Below are positions 37,419 to 46,112 of a DNA stretch of 64,000 nt, piece after piece (the stretch's first letter is position 1; each line of letters starts with the position of its first letter). Under the pieces are notes generated by a model. It saw only the letters and a program-made list of their open reading frames with translations. It searched no databases and was not told the DNA's origin. Source of the DNA: Colwellia demingiae (GTDB lineage: Bacteria > Pseudomonadota > Gammaproteobacteria > Enterobacterales > Alteromonadaceae); contig NZ_VOLT01000010.1 in assembly GCF_007954275.1 (NCBI RefSeq), positions 124,001 to 188,000 on the forward strand, in the 5' to 3' direction. A program made the translations under genes and the position numbers.

Positions 37419-37853
37419 TTATTCCTCTACTTTGCCACCAGCAGCTTCAATAGCTGCTTGTGCGCCTTTAGTTACTGCAATACCACGTAATGTAATTGGA
37501 CGAGTAATTTCGCCAGATAACATAACTTTAACAGCTACGATATTACGTGTAATTAGGCCAGCGTCTTTAAGTGCATGGATATCAACAACATCACCAGTGA
37601 TAAGGTTTAATTCGTGTAAACGAACTTCAGCGCGAACTAAAGATTTACGTGAAGTAAAACCAAATTTAGGTAAACGTTGTTTCAATGGCATTTGACCACC
37701 TTCAAAACCTGGACGTACACTACCGCCAGAACGAGACTTCTGACCTTTATGACCACGACCACCAGTTTTACCGATGCCTGAACCAATACCACGACCACAG
37801 CGTTTTCTAGCTTTGTGAGATCCCGGTGCAGGGGATAAAGTATTTAAATGCAT
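37419..37853 (-). CDS. rplO: 50S ribosomal protein L15
   Basis: 144 residues: [22 protein letters not shown] then the Gly-rich [23 protein letters not shown], diagnostic of L15, a late-assembling 23S binder. Two bases separate it from rpmD. Confidence 0.97.
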   Translation of the reverse strand: MHLNTLSPAPGSHKARKRCGRGIGSGIGKTGGRGHKGQKSRSGGSVRPGFEGGQMPLKQRLPKFGFTSRKSLVRAEVRLHELNLITGDVVDIHALKDAGLITRNIVAVKVMLSGEITRPITLRGIAVTKGAQAAIEAAGGKVEE

Positions 37854-37855
37854 AA

Positions 37856-38035
37856 TTAATCCTCCACCTTAACCATATAGTAAACCTTGTTAATCATACC
37901 ACGTACAGATGGAGTATCTTCTAACTCAACTGTATGATTGATACGACGTAGACCAAGGCCTCTTAATGTAGCTCTATGCTTCGGTAAACGACCGATAGAA
38001 CTTTTTAATTGAGTTACTTTAACTGTTTTAGACAT
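37856..38035 (-). CDS. rpmD: 50S ribosomal protein L30
   Basis: 59 residues from ATG 38035 ([29 protein letters not shown]). An in-frame TTG two codons earlier overlaps the rpsE stop and is less likely. Its start lies 7 bases past the rpsE stop, with GGGG of that region serving as ribosome binding site. Confidence 0.95.
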   Translation of the reverse strand: MSKTVKVTQLKSSIGRLPKHRATLRGLGLRRINHTVELEDTPSVRGMINKVYYMVKVED

Positions 38036-38041
38036 GCTCAA

Positions 38042-38551
38042 TTACCCCAAAATTTCGTCAACGCGCTTGCCACGTTTAGCTGCCATGCCTTCTGGTGAAT
38101 GCATATTCACTAGGGCAGAAACAGTAGCGCGAACTACGTTGATTGGGTTAGTAGAACCGTATGCTTTTGACAATACGTTCTGAACGCCTGCAACTTCAAG
38201 TACTGCACGCATCGCGCCACCGGCGATGATACCTGTACCTTCAGAAGCTGGTTGCATGTAAACTTTAGAACCAGAATGCTTGCCAATAATGACATGCTGA
38301 AGAGTAGTACCCTTCAAGTCTACGTTTACTATGTTACGGTGTGCTTTTTCCATTGCTTTTTGGATTGCAGCAGGCACTTCACGTGCTTTACCGTAGCCAA
38401 AACCAACACGACCGTTACCGTCACCAACTACTGTTAGTGCTGTAAAACTGAAAATACGACCACCTTTAACCACTTTTGAAACGCGGTTAACTGCAATTAG
38501 CTTTTCAGCCATATCACTTTGCTGTGAGTTTTCTTGATTATGATTAGCCAT
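38042..38551 (-). CDS. rpsE: 30S ribosomal protein S5
   Basis: 169 residues. [28 protein letters not shown] is the double-stranded-RNA binding fold of S5, and [24 protein letters not shown] the second half, involved in decoding fidelity. N-terminus is Gln/Asn-rich and varies between species. Confidence 0.97.
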   Translation of the reverse strand: MANHNQENSQQSDMAEKLIAVNRVSKVVKGGRIFSFTALTVVGDGNGRVGFGYGKAREVPAAIQKAMEKAHRNIVNVDLKGTTLQHVIIGKHSGSKVYMQPASEGTGIIAGGAMRAVLEVAGVQNVLSKAYGSTNPINVVRATVSALVNMHSPEGMAAKRGKRVDEILG

Positions 38552-38560
38552 TATAAACCC

Positions 38561-38914
38561 TTAGAACTGAAGGCCAGCTTCACGAGCTGCTTCTGCTAAC
38601 GCTTTTACGCGACCGTGGTAAAGGAAACCAGAGCGATCAAAAGCTATCTTAGAGATACCTTTTGCTACAGCACGTTCAGCGATTGCTTTACCTACTGCAG
38701 TTGCTGCTGCAACATTACCTGTTTTTTCAATTTGAGCTGCAACTTCTTTGTCTAAAGTAGACGCAGATGCGATTACTTCAGAACCAGTTGGCGCGATCAA
38801 TTGAGCGTAAATGTGACGAGGAGTACGGAATATAACTAAACGATTCGCACCCAACTCGCTAATTTTTGCACGAGCGCGTTTAGCGCGGCGCAAACGAGAT
38901 GTTCTCTTATCCAT
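38561..38914 (-). CDS. rplR: 50S ribosomal protein L18
   Basis: 117 residues, [40 protein letters not shown]; binds 5S rRNA with L5. Ends AAREAGLQF as usual. Confidence 0.97.
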   Translation of the reverse strand: MDKRTSRLRRAKRARAKISELGANRLVIFRTPRHIYAQLIAPTGSEVIASASTLDKEVAAQIEKTGNVAAATAVGKAIAERAVAKGISKIAFDRSGFLYHGRVKALAEAAREAGLQF

Positions 38915-38923
38915 AGTATTACC

Positions 38924-39457
38924 CTACTTCTTCTTAGCTTCTTTACGACGAACGTATTCATCAACATAACGAACACCTTTACCTTTATAAGGCTCAGGTT
39001 TACGGTATGCACGAATGTTCGCAGCGGTTTGACCAACTAAATGCTTATCACAACCTTTCAGTGTAATTTCAGTTTGGCTAGGAGTTTCACAAGTGATTCC
39101 TTCAGGAATCGCATGTTTGATTGGGTGTGAAAAACCTAAAGATAAATCTAAAGACTTACCAGCAGCTTTGGCACGGTAACCAACACCTTGTAAAACTAAT
39201 TTCTTTTCAAAACCTTTACTAACACCTTCAACCATATTATTGATTAAAGAACGTGTAGTACCGGCTTGAGCCCAAGCGCCTTTAACATCAGCAACGATAT
39301 TAGTAATGATATTGTTTTCTTCTTGAGAAACAACAACGTCACTATGGATCGTGCGAGATAATTCGCCTATTGGACCTTTAACTGTAATGTCTTGACCTGA
39401 TAACGTAATGGTAACGCCAGCAGGAACAACGACAGGTGCTTTTGCAACACGAGACAT
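38924..39457 (-). CDS. rplF: 50S ribosomal protein L6
   Basis: 177 residues, [21 protein letters not shown] at the start and the L6 signature region [24 protein letters not shown] at the end. Lies near the GTPase centre of the 50S subunit. Gap of 9 bases to rplR. Confidence 0.97.
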   Translation of the reverse strand: MSRVAKAPVVVPAGVTITLSGQDITVKGPIGELSRTIHSDVVVSQEENNIITNIVADVKGAWAQAGTTRSLINNMVEGVSKGFEKKLVLQGVGYRAKAAGKSLDLSLGFSHPIKHAIPEGITCETPSQTEITLKGCDKHLVGQTAANIRAYRKPEPYKGKGVRYVDEYVRRKEAKKK

Positions 39458-39467
39458 ATTATTCTCC

Positions 39468-39863
39468 TTACTCTACGAAACCAAGAACTTCACCGCCGAT
39501 ACCCGCAGAGCGAGCGGCACGATCCGTCATCAAACCTTTAGAAGTTGAAATGATCGCAATACCCATACCTGCAAGAACTTTAGGAAGTTCATCACAGCTT
39601 TTGTATATACGAAGACCAGGACGTGAAACACGTTTGATCTTTTCAATTACTTCTTTACCTTCAAAATATTTCAACGTTACAGCTAGTTCAGGTTTAACTT
39701 CGCCTGATACTGAAAACTCTGAAATATAACCTTCTTCTTTAAGTAAAACTGCAATTGCAACCTTAACTTTTGAAGATGGCATTTGTACTGCAACTTTTGC
39801 TGCAGATTGACCGTTGCGGATGCGTGTAAACATGTCCGCGATAGGATCAGTCATCATAACCAT
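39468..39863 (-). CDS. rpsH: 30S ribosomal protein S8
   Basis: 131 residues as given. The true start is one of three ATG codons (39863, 39857 or 39854; [19 protein letters not shown]): GGGAG precedes the first by only 3 bases and the second by 9, so initiation at 39857 is quite possible. S8 is a primary 16S binder and in E. coli represses the spc operon at rplE. C-terminal [26 protein letters not shown] is diagnostic. Confidence 0.95.
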   Translation of the reverse strand: MVMMTDPIADMFTRIRNGQSAAKVAVQMPSSKVKVAIAVLLKEEGYISEFSVSGEVKPELAVTLKYFEGKEVIEKIKRVSRPGLRIYKSCDELPKVLAGMGIAIISTSKGLMTDRAARSAGIGGEVLGFVE

Positions 39864-39876
39864 TTACTCCCGTGAA

Positions 39877-40182
39877 TTACCAACTAGCTTTCTTAAGACC
39901 TGGAACTTCACCACGCATCATAGTTTCGCGTAATTTAATACGGCTCAAACCAAATTTGCGTAAGAAACCATGTGGACGTCCAGTAATGTTACAACGGTTA
40001 CGTTGACGACTACTGCTCGAATCACGAGGTAAACTTTGAAGTTTCAATACAGCATCCCAGCGTTCTTCATCCGAAGATTCAGTGCCTGAGATGATTGCTT
40101 TTAACGCAGCACGCTTTTCAGCATATTGTGCTACTAACTTGGTTCTTTTAGCTTCACGAGCTTTCATTGACGTTTTAGCCAT
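39877..40182 (-). CDS. rpsN: 30S ribosomal protein S14
   Basis: 101 residues from ATG 40182 ([20 protein letters not shown]). An upstream in-frame start inside rplE would add 11 residues not found in the family. The long, zinc-free (C-) form: [25 protein letters not shown] has only one of the ribbon cysteines. Four bases after rplE. Confidence 0.95.
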   Translation of the reverse strand: MAKTSMKAREAKRTKLVAQYAEKRAALKAIISGTESSDEERWDAVLKLQSLPRDSSSSRQRNRCNITGRPHGFLRKFGLSRIKLRETMMRGEVPGLKKASW

Positions 40183-40186
40183 AACT

Positions 40187-40732
40187 CTACACCTTCTTCT
40201 TGAACGGGAAATCAAAGGCGGACAATAAAGCTAGTCCTTCTTCGTTATCTTTCGCGCTAGTAGTAATAGTGATATCTAATCCGCGAATCTTATCGATTTT
40301 ATCGTATTCGATTTCAGGGAAGATAATTTGCTCACGAACGCCCATGCTGTAGTTACCACGACCATCGAATGACTTAGGGTTTAAGCCACGGAAGTCACGG
40401 ATACGAGGAATAGAAATAGAGATTAAACGCTCTAAAAATTCCCACATACGCTCGCCGCGTAGAGTTACTTTCGTACCAATAGGGTAGCCTTCACGAATTT
40501 TGAAGCCCGCAACTGATTTGCGTGCTACTGTCGTGATCGGCTTTTGCCCAGAGATTGCAGTAAGATCATTTGTGGCGTGTTCTAAAACTTTTTTATCAGA
40601 AATAGCTTCACCAACACCCATATTAAGGGTGATCTTTTCAATCCGAGGGACTTGCATGACACTTTTATAACCGAATTGCTTTTGCAATTCAGCTACAACT
40701 GTATCTTTATATAAATCATGCAGTTTCGCCAT
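40187..40732 (-). CDS. rplE: 50S ribosomal protein L5
   Basis: 181 residues, [37 protein letters not shown]; binds 5S rRNA and contacts P-site t[29 protein letters not shown] is the family signature. Its translation start is the S8 autoregulatory site in E. coli. Confidence 0.97.
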   Translation of the reverse strand: MAKLHDLYKDTVVAELQKQFGYKSVMQVPRIEKITLNMGVGEAISDKKVLEHATNDLTAISGQKPITTVARKSVAGFKIREGYPIGTKVTLRGERMWEFLERLISISIPRIRDFRGLNPKSFDGRGNYSMGVREQIIFPEIEYDKIDKIRGLDITITTSAKDNEEGLALLSAFDFPFKKKV

Positions 40733-40744
40733 CGTTTACTCCAA

Positions 40745-41059
40745 TTAAATTAATTCGTTATTAGATTTGAAAAAACGTACTTTTTTGCCGTCTTCAATTC
40801 TAAAACCAACACGATCTGCTTTACCCGTTGCTGAGTTAACGATCGCTACGTTGGAAACTTGTAAAGGTGCTTCTTTTTCAACAATCCCACCAGGCTGCTG
40901 TAACTGAGGTACAGGCTTAGTGTGCTTCTTGATTAGGTTAATACCTTCTACGAATACTTTGCCGTCTTCAACAAGAACTTTGGTAACTTTACCAGTTTTG
41001 CCCTTGTCTTTACCTGCAAGTATAATTACTTCATCATCACGACGAATTTTAGATGCCAT
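40745..41059 (-). CDS. rplX: 50S ribosomal protein L24
   Basis: 104 residues with KOW motif: [42 protein letters not shown]. Assembly initiator protein of the 50S subunit. Confidence 0.97.
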   Translation of the reverse strand: MASKIRRDDEVIILAGKDKGKTGKVTKVLVEDGKVFVEGINLIKKHTKPVPQLQQPGGIVEKEAPLQVSNVAIVNSATGKADRVGFRIEDGKKVRFFKSNNELI

Positions 41060-41071
41060 TATCGTGACTCC

Positions 41072-41440
41072 TTATAGTACTTCTGGTGCTAATGATACGA
41101 TCTTCATAAATTTCTCATTACGAAGTTCACGTGTCACAGGCCCGAAAATACGAGTACCAATTGGTTGTAAGTTAGCGTTTAACATTACAGCCGCGTTTTC
41201 GTCAAAACGGATAGCAGAACCATCTGTACGACGAACACCTTTCTTAGTGCGCACCACTACCGCAGTGTTAACATCACCTTTTTTTACTTTACCGCGAGGA
41301 CTTGCTTCCTTTACGGCAACTTTGATGATATCACCAATGCGTGCATAGCGACGGTGCGAGCCACCAAGAACCTTTATACATTGAACACGCTTAGCGCCAC
41401 TGTTATCAGCAACATTCAGCTGTGATTGCATTTGGATCAT
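41072..41440 (-). CDS. rplN: 50S ribosomal protein L14
   Basis: 122 residues: [28 protein letters not shown] and a C-terminal [23 protein letters not shown]. First gene of the spc operon here. Nothing ribosomal lies upstream: rpsQ, rpmC and the rest of the S10 operon that normally precede rplN are absent, and a promoter-like element and the dtd gene occupy that place. Confidence 0.97.
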   Translation of the reverse strand: MIQMQSQLNVADNSGAKRVQCIKVLGGSHRRYARIGDIIKVAVKEASPRGKVKKGDVNTAVVVRTKKGVRRTDGSAIRFDENAAVMLNANLQPIGTRIFGPVTRELRNEKFMKIVSLAPEVL

Positions 41441-41610
41441 TGATTTTGCTCCATTGTTATCTTTTTTCTAAACCTTGCTAAATGCAAGATAAACAATAAG
41501 ATAATATAAAATTTAAGGCCGAAAATTGACCCGTCACTGCCTTTTGAAAGACCCCCGTCTTGTATAGAATTTAGACATTAAAGCCATAACTCAAACTTAA
41601 CGGGCGCGAG

Positions 41611-41619
41611 ATTATAACA
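41611..41619 (-). promoter_or_regulatory. Probable spc operon promoter with extended -10 and GC-rich discriminator
   Basis: On the minus strand TGTTATAAT (extended -10, TGnTATAAT) is followed directly by CTCGCGCCCG, a discriminator of the kind found at stringently controlled ribosomal promoters. No good -35 hexamer. The leader to rplN would be about 165 nucleotides and has a small hairpin AAGAC-GGGG-GTCTT. Confidence 0.65.
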
Positions 41620-41699
41620 CCACTTAATATAAAGTGATAGTTAATTAGCTAAAAAATAAGCAGTGCTATGGCTGATGAGATTTATACTAATAAGAAAGG

Positions 41700-42137
41700 T
41701 TAAATGGTCAGTGTGAAAGTTACCGGCCCATCATTAATTAAGGCTACTTTCATGTCGGCAGCAAACTCCCCAGTAGGAACATCAAAACCTTTATCTCTAA
41801 GCTGGGTAACAAAAAACTGATAGAGATGATTACTAAAGTCTGGCTTTGCTGCTGTAGTGAAACTTGGTCGCATACCACTTGAGGTATCTGCCGCTAAGGT
41901 AAATTGAGATACCACTAAAATATTGCCACTGGCTTGTTTCACATTTAGGTTCATCTTGTCATTTTCATCATTAAAAATGCGATACCCTGCGACCCGCTCG
42001 GCTAATCGTTTTGCTTTTTGTTCACTATCTAACGGCTCAATGGCAAGAAAAACTAATAAGCCTTTTTCTATCTCCCCTATGATTTCACCATCAACAGTGA
42101 CACTTGCCTGGCTTACCCGTTGTATTAAAGCTATCAT
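41700..42137 (-). CDS. dtd: D-aminoacyl-tRNA deacylase
   Basis: 145 residues. Signatures [17 protein letters not shown] and the C-terminal [11 protein letters not shown] (Gly-cisPro dipeptide neighbourhood) are those of Dtd, which removes D-amino acids and glycine mischarged on tRNA. Overlaps the upstream yihY gene by four bases (ATGA), as in many gammaproteobacteria, so the two are co-translated. Confidence 0.95.
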   Translation of the reverse strand: MIALIQRVSQASVTVDGEIIGEIEKGLLVFLAIEPLDSEQKAKRLAERVAGYRIFNDENDKMNLNVKQASGNILVVSQFTLAADTSSGMRPSFTTAAKPDFSNHLYQFFVTQLRDKGFDVPTGEFAADMKVALINDGPVTFTLTI

Positions 42138-43033
42138 GATATTTCCTCATCCTTTACTTGTGCTCTATCGATTCCTTTTGCTTTTTGCTCTTTTAACATT
42201 TCATACTCTTGTAAAGAAACAGTGATTAACGCCCCTGTTAGTACAATAAGCCAAGAGACATAAACCCACAGGAATATAATAGGAATAGTCGCTAATGCAC
42301 CATAAATCACTTGATAAGAAGGAAATGCAGTTATATATAAAGCAAAAGCCTTTTTCGCTAGTTCGAATAGAATACCCGCAACTATGGCACCAGATAAAGC
42401 AAACCTGAAAGGTACCGCTTTATTAGGTACAGCGATGTAGAGGATGATAAAGGCGATAATGGAAGAAAGCAGCGGTAGCATACGTAAAAACATATCAGAT
42501 AAACCTAATACATCGTATTCATCAACAGCGACAATAGAAACTAAGTAAGAAGATAACGCAATACTTGCTCCAACCAATATTGGACCCAAGGTTAATACCA
42601 TCCAATACATGGCAAATGAAGTAATGGTGCGTCGTTTATCAGTGACTCGCCAAATTTTATTAAAGGTATTATCAATTGATGAAATCAATAATAGTGCCGC
42701 TACAAACAAAAAGGAAATTGCGACAGCCGACATTTTTGAGGCGTTTGATACAAAGCCAGTTAAATACTGCTGCACCACATCGCCTGCAGCAGGTACAAAG
42801 TTTTGATAAACAAATTGTTCAATACTATGTTGTAACTCAGCAAAAAGTGGAAATGCTGTCATTACCGATAACATTACAACAATGAGTGGAACCAATGACA
42901 TTAAACAAACATAAGATAAATAACCGGCAACGACTTGTATCTGCTCACGTTGTACTCGACGAGTAAAATAAAAAAGTAACTCTTTATTGTCATGCCAAAA
43001 ACTAATTAGCTTTTTTTTGTTGAATAAACTCAT
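42134..43033 (-). CDS. yihY: YihY/BrkB family inner-membrane protein
   Basis: 299 residues from ATG 43033 (an in-frame TTG at 43045 would add four). Six membrane segments; family patterns [35 protein letters not shown] and [31 protein letters not shown]. Once called ribonuclease BN by mistake; true function is not established, possibly transport. Operon with dtd. Confidence 0.9.
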   Translation of the reverse strand: MSLFNKKKLISFWHDNKELLFYFTRRVQREQIQVVAGYLSYVCLMSLVPLIVVMLSVMTAFPLFAELQHSIEQFVYQNFVPAAGDVVQQYLTGFVSNASKMSAVAISFLFVAALLLISSIDNTFNKIWRVTDKRRTITSFAMYWMVLTLGPILVGASIALSSYLVSIVAVDEYDVLGLSDMFLRMLPLLSSIIAFIILYIAVPNKAVPFRFALSGAIVAGILFELAKKAFALYITAFPSYQVIYGALATIPIIFLWVYVSWLIVLTGALITVSLQEYEMLKEQKAKGIDRAQVKDEEIS

Positions 43034-43133
43034 ATTTGTTAACAATTTACTGATTTGCCCTAGTTAGTATATATATTAAGATAGAGACAATTAATTAGCT
43101 AGCTTATCAATAGATAAAAGGTTGGAGTGACTG

Positions 43134-43358
43134 ATGGCAAGTCAAGGTTCTGCAGGTAATGTAATTTCTGCTATATGTAATGTGTTTTTCCCTGGATTAG
43201 GGCAACTGGTGCAAGGCAGGTTAATGGCTGCATTAATTTTTGCTATTGTATGTGTGGGTGGTTATGCACTTTGGTGGATGGTCATTCCAGCAATTATTGC
43301 TGGAATATTTCATGTGTGGTCGATAATCGATGCGGCAACTTATAAAGATTACGATTAG
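43134..43358 (+). CDS. Small membrane protein, TM2-like
   Basis: 74 residues: a Ser/Gly-rich N-terminus, then FFPGLGQLVQGRLMAALIFAIVCVGGYALWWMVIPAIIAGIFHVWSIIDA, i.e. two membrane helices with the PGLGQ-xxxGR turn and a DA end typical of TM2-domain-like proteins. GGTTGGAGTGACTG precedes the start. Divergent from yihY. Function unknown. Confidence 0.75.
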   Translation: MASQGSAGNVISAICNVFFPGLGQLVQGRLMAALIFAIVCVGGYALWWMVIPAIIAGIFHVWSIIDAATYKDYD

Positions 43359-43413
43359 TAAGGGTAAGCGCTAAGCTGCCCTTATCCGCTTTGGGTAAAA
43401 TAGTCGCTCAATA

Positions 43414-43596
43414 TCAACCAAAGTGCGGAGCGCCAGTAAAGTTAATTTTCTCACTTTCTTCCGCTCTGTTTTCTTCACCGTAACAATTAATTTGTGCAAG
43501 TAAAGCTGAAAGCTGCTGCACTTGTTGTGGGCTAGCTTTGCCTTGACTAAAAATATGGCTTAACTCTTGGAGTTCTTTTAGCTGTGCTGGGGTCAT
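43414..43596 (-). CDS. Small hypothetical protein
   Basis: 60 residues, MTPAQLKELQELSHIFSQGKASPQQVQQLSALLAQINCYGEENRAEE, a helical, Gln/Leu-rich, soluble protein. AGGA lies 9 bases before the ATG, which supports a real gene. No family recognised. Converges on the TM2-like gene. Confidence 0.6.
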   Translation of the reverse strand: MTPAQLKELQELSHIFSQGKASPQQVQQLSALLAQINCYGEENRAEESEKINFTGAPHFG

Positions 43597-43953
43597 AATA
43601 CAATTCCTTTTGTTTGGACAAAGCCGCTATAACTTACTGCTTTATCCCCATAAGCGTAGTTATAAAAAATATTCTCTGCTTAGTTATTTGTAAAATAGAA
43701 GTAACAAGATATTTATATATTGATAAAATCTTATCGTTTATTACGAAGAAACAGTCACTTACTAGAAAACCATTCTCGCTATTGTTGATGAAATCGGTAG
43801 CAATTGCAGATATGTCTTACAAAAACAATTAGGTATTTACAGGAAAGTTTTACTGATCGATTTGCTGAATGTGGCTTAAGGTCATTAGAATGCTCCTAGA
43901 TATGCTATATCCGTAAGCTACTCGACTTCCTTTACATAAGAAGTCCTGACATA
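43597..43953. other. Intergenic region with no supported gene
   Basis: Between the 60-residue gene and the typA terminator. A plus-strand 72-codon frame starts at TTG without a convincing ribosome binding site and overlaps the promoter region of the 60-residue gene; it was not accepted. No repeat family or regulatory motif seen. Confidence 0.5.
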
Positions 43954-43989
43954 AAAAAACGCCTATTACATAAGCAATAGGCGTTTTTT
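43954..43989 (-). terminator. Rho-independent terminator of typA
   Basis: AAAAAACGCCTATT pairs with AATAGGCGTTTTTT over an eight-base loop, 25 bases after the typA stop codon, T-runs on both strands. Confidence 0.92.
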
Positions 43990-44013
43990 AATATTTATAA
44001 AGGTGGTCAGTAA

Positions 44014-45831
44014 TTATTTAACACCGCGACCTTCACGTTTACGATCATTCTCTTTCAAGAATTTTTTACGTATACGAATACTATCAGGCGTAACTTCGAC
44101 TAATTCATCGTTATCGATAAATTCTAAAGCTTGCTCTAATGACATAACAATAGGTGGCGTTAATGTTTGTGCTTCATCAGTACCTGATGAACGAACGTTA
44201 GTTAACTGCTTACCTTTAAGGGCATTTACTGTTAAATCGTTATCACGACTATGAATACCAATAACTTGACCTTCATAAATATCAACACCGTGTCCGATCA
44301 ACATACGACCACGAGATTGTAAGTTGAAGATAGCGTTAGTTAGTGCTTTACCCGTTGCATTACCAATCATTACACCATTTTTACGTTGGCCAATTTCGCC
44401 ACCCTTGTGAGGACCGTATTCATAGAATGTATGGTAAATCAAACCAGAACCTGACGTTAATGTCATGAATTCAGTTTGGAAACCAATCAAACCACGACTT
44501 GGCATGATGAAATCCATACGAATACGACCAGTACCATCTGGTGCCATATCTGTTAATTCAGCTTTACGAACACCCATCTTTTCCATGATAGGTCCTTGAT
44601 GTTGTTCTTCAACATCAATAGTTACGTTTTCATAAGGTTCTTGTAACTGACCATCAATTTCACGGATGATAACTTCTGGACGTGATACAGCTAACTCGAA
44701 ACCTTCACGACGCATGTTTTCAATTAGGATACCTAAGTGAAGTTCGCCACGACCTGATACTTTAAATTTATCAGCATCTGCAAGTTGTTCAACACGTAAA
44801 GCAACGTTATGAATCAATTCTTTGTCTAAACGGTCTTTGATGTTACGTGAAGTAACATACTTACCTTCTTTACCACAAAATGGTGAAGTGTTTACTTGGA
44901 AAGTCATGTTGATAGTAGGTTCATCAACAGATAACGCAGGTAAACCTTCAACTTCTGTTGGACAACAAACCGTATCAGAAATCTTTAATTCGCCTAAACC
45001 AGTAAGTGCAATAATGTCGCCAGCAAAACCTTCAGCGATATCAAGACGTTCTAAACCTAGGTAACCAAATACTTTACCGACTTTAGCGTTATGAACGCCG
45101 CCGTTTGCTAATTGTATAGTTACTTGTTGGTTCGGCTTAACAGAACCACGGGTAATACGACCAACACCAATTACACCTAGGTACGAGTTGTAATCAAGCT
45201 GAGAGATTTGCATTTGGAATGCACCCTCTGGATCAGCGATTGGCTGTGGAACTTCTTTAAGAATAGTATCAAATAAAGGAGTCATGTCAGTGCCGATAAC
45301 GCCTTCTTCTAACGAAGCCCAACCATTGATTGCTGAAGCGTAAACAACTTTAAAGTCAAGCTGTTCATCTGTAGCGCCAAGGTTATCAAACAATTCAAAA
45401 ACTTGGTCCATAACCCAATCAGGACGAGAACCAGGCTTATCAACTTTGTTAATGACAAGAATTGGTTTTAAACCTTGAGCAAACGCTTTTTTCGTTACGA
45501 AACGCGTTTGTGGCATAGGGCCTTCTTGTGCATCAACAATTAGTAAAACTGAATCTACCATAGACATTACACGCTCAACTTCACCACCGAAATCAGCATG
45601 GCCAGGAGTATCTACGATGTTTACACGGTAGCCATTCCAGTTAACAGCCGTATTTTTAGCTAAGATTGTGATACCACGTTCTTTTTCGATATCATTCGAA
45701 TCCATCGTGCGTTCTTCTAGACCGCCACGCGTATCTAGGGTACCAGACTGCTCTAGTAATTTATCAACTAAAGTGGTTTTTCCGTGATCAACGTGAGCAA
45801 TAATTGCCACATTTCTTAATTTATCTAACAC
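44014..45831 (-). CDS. typA: Ribosome-associated GTPase BipA/TypA
   Basis: 605 residues. G1 [13 protein letters not shown], effector ERGITI, G3 DTPGHADF, G4 NKVDKPGS; domains II, III and V as in EF-G and the BipA-specific C-terminus with [17 protein letters not shown]. Promotes 50S assembly at low temperature and stress adaptation, fitting a cold-adapted host. Unlike in many relatives, glnA is not next to it. A -10 box with GC-rich discriminator lies 75 bases upstream. Confidence 0.96.
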   Translation of the reverse strand: MLDKLRNVAIIAHVDHGKTTLVDKLLEQSGTLDTRGGLEERTMDSNDIEKERGITILAKNTAVNWNGYRVNIVDTPGHADFGGEVERVMSMVDSVLLIVDAQEGPMPQTRFVTKKAFAQGLKPILVINKVDKPGSRPDWVMDQVFELFDNLGATDEQLDFKVVYASAINGWASLEEGVIGTDMTPLFDTILKEVPQPIADPEGAFQMQISQLDYNSYLGVIGVGRITRGSVKPNQQVTIQLANGGVHNAKVGKVFGYLGLERLDIAEGFAGDIIALTGLGELKISDTVCCPTEVEGLPALSVDEPTINMTFQVNTSPFCGKEGKYVTSRNIKDRLDKELIHNVALRVEQLADADKFKVSGRGELHLGILIENMRREGFELAVSRPEVIIREIDGQLQEPYENVTIDVEEQHQGPIMEKMGVRKAELTDMAPDGTGRIRMDFIMPSRGLIGFQTEFMTLTSGSGLIYHTFYEYGPHKGGEIGQRKNGVMIGNATGKALTNAIFNLQSRGRMLIGHGVDIYEGQVIGIHSRDNDLTVNALKGKQLTNVRSSGTDEAQTLTPPIVMSLEQALEFIDNDELVEVTPDSIRIRKKFLKENDRKREGRGVK

Positions 45832-45905
45832 AGGCGTTACTCGCTGTTACTATCGTTTATTGCTACTTCAAGCAGATTAACGAATAGGGCTATAATTGGG
45901 CGCGC

Positions 45906-45911
45906 ATTATA
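45906..45911 (-). promoter_or_regulatory. Probable typA promoter -10 with GC-rich discriminator
   Basis: On the minus strand CTGTATAATGCGCGCCC: consensus TATAAT followed by seven G/C bases. No strong -35. Layout is the same as at rplN. Confidence 0.5.
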
Positions 45912-46112
45912 CAGTTGTTTAGGCTAAAAAGAAAACAATAAAGCCATAAGCATTGTTATTAGTATCTAATACTACATTAGCTTTACATTTATCAATTGTT
46001 CTTGGCATCACAGAAACTGAGCAATAACGGGTGATGCAGACACTTTTAACTCATCTACTGCTACCAATAGCTACTATTTATAAAAAGCGGCATGGTCTTA
46101 CTTTTTTTGTTC

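Noticed and set aside
40920-41348. A 142-codon plus-strand frame across rplX and rplN
   Set aside because: Antisense shadow of two ribosomal genes; composition Ser/Thr/Arg-rich, typical of reverse-strand frames.
41441-41610. The spc leader considered as a riboswitch or r-protein binding structure
   Set aside because: Only a 5-bp hairpin with GGGG loop is visible; no recognisable ligand or r-protein mimic fold.
43614-43832. A 72-codon plus-strand frame starting at TTG
   Set aside because: No convincing ribosome binding site and it begins across the leader of the opposite 60-residue gene, which is better supported.
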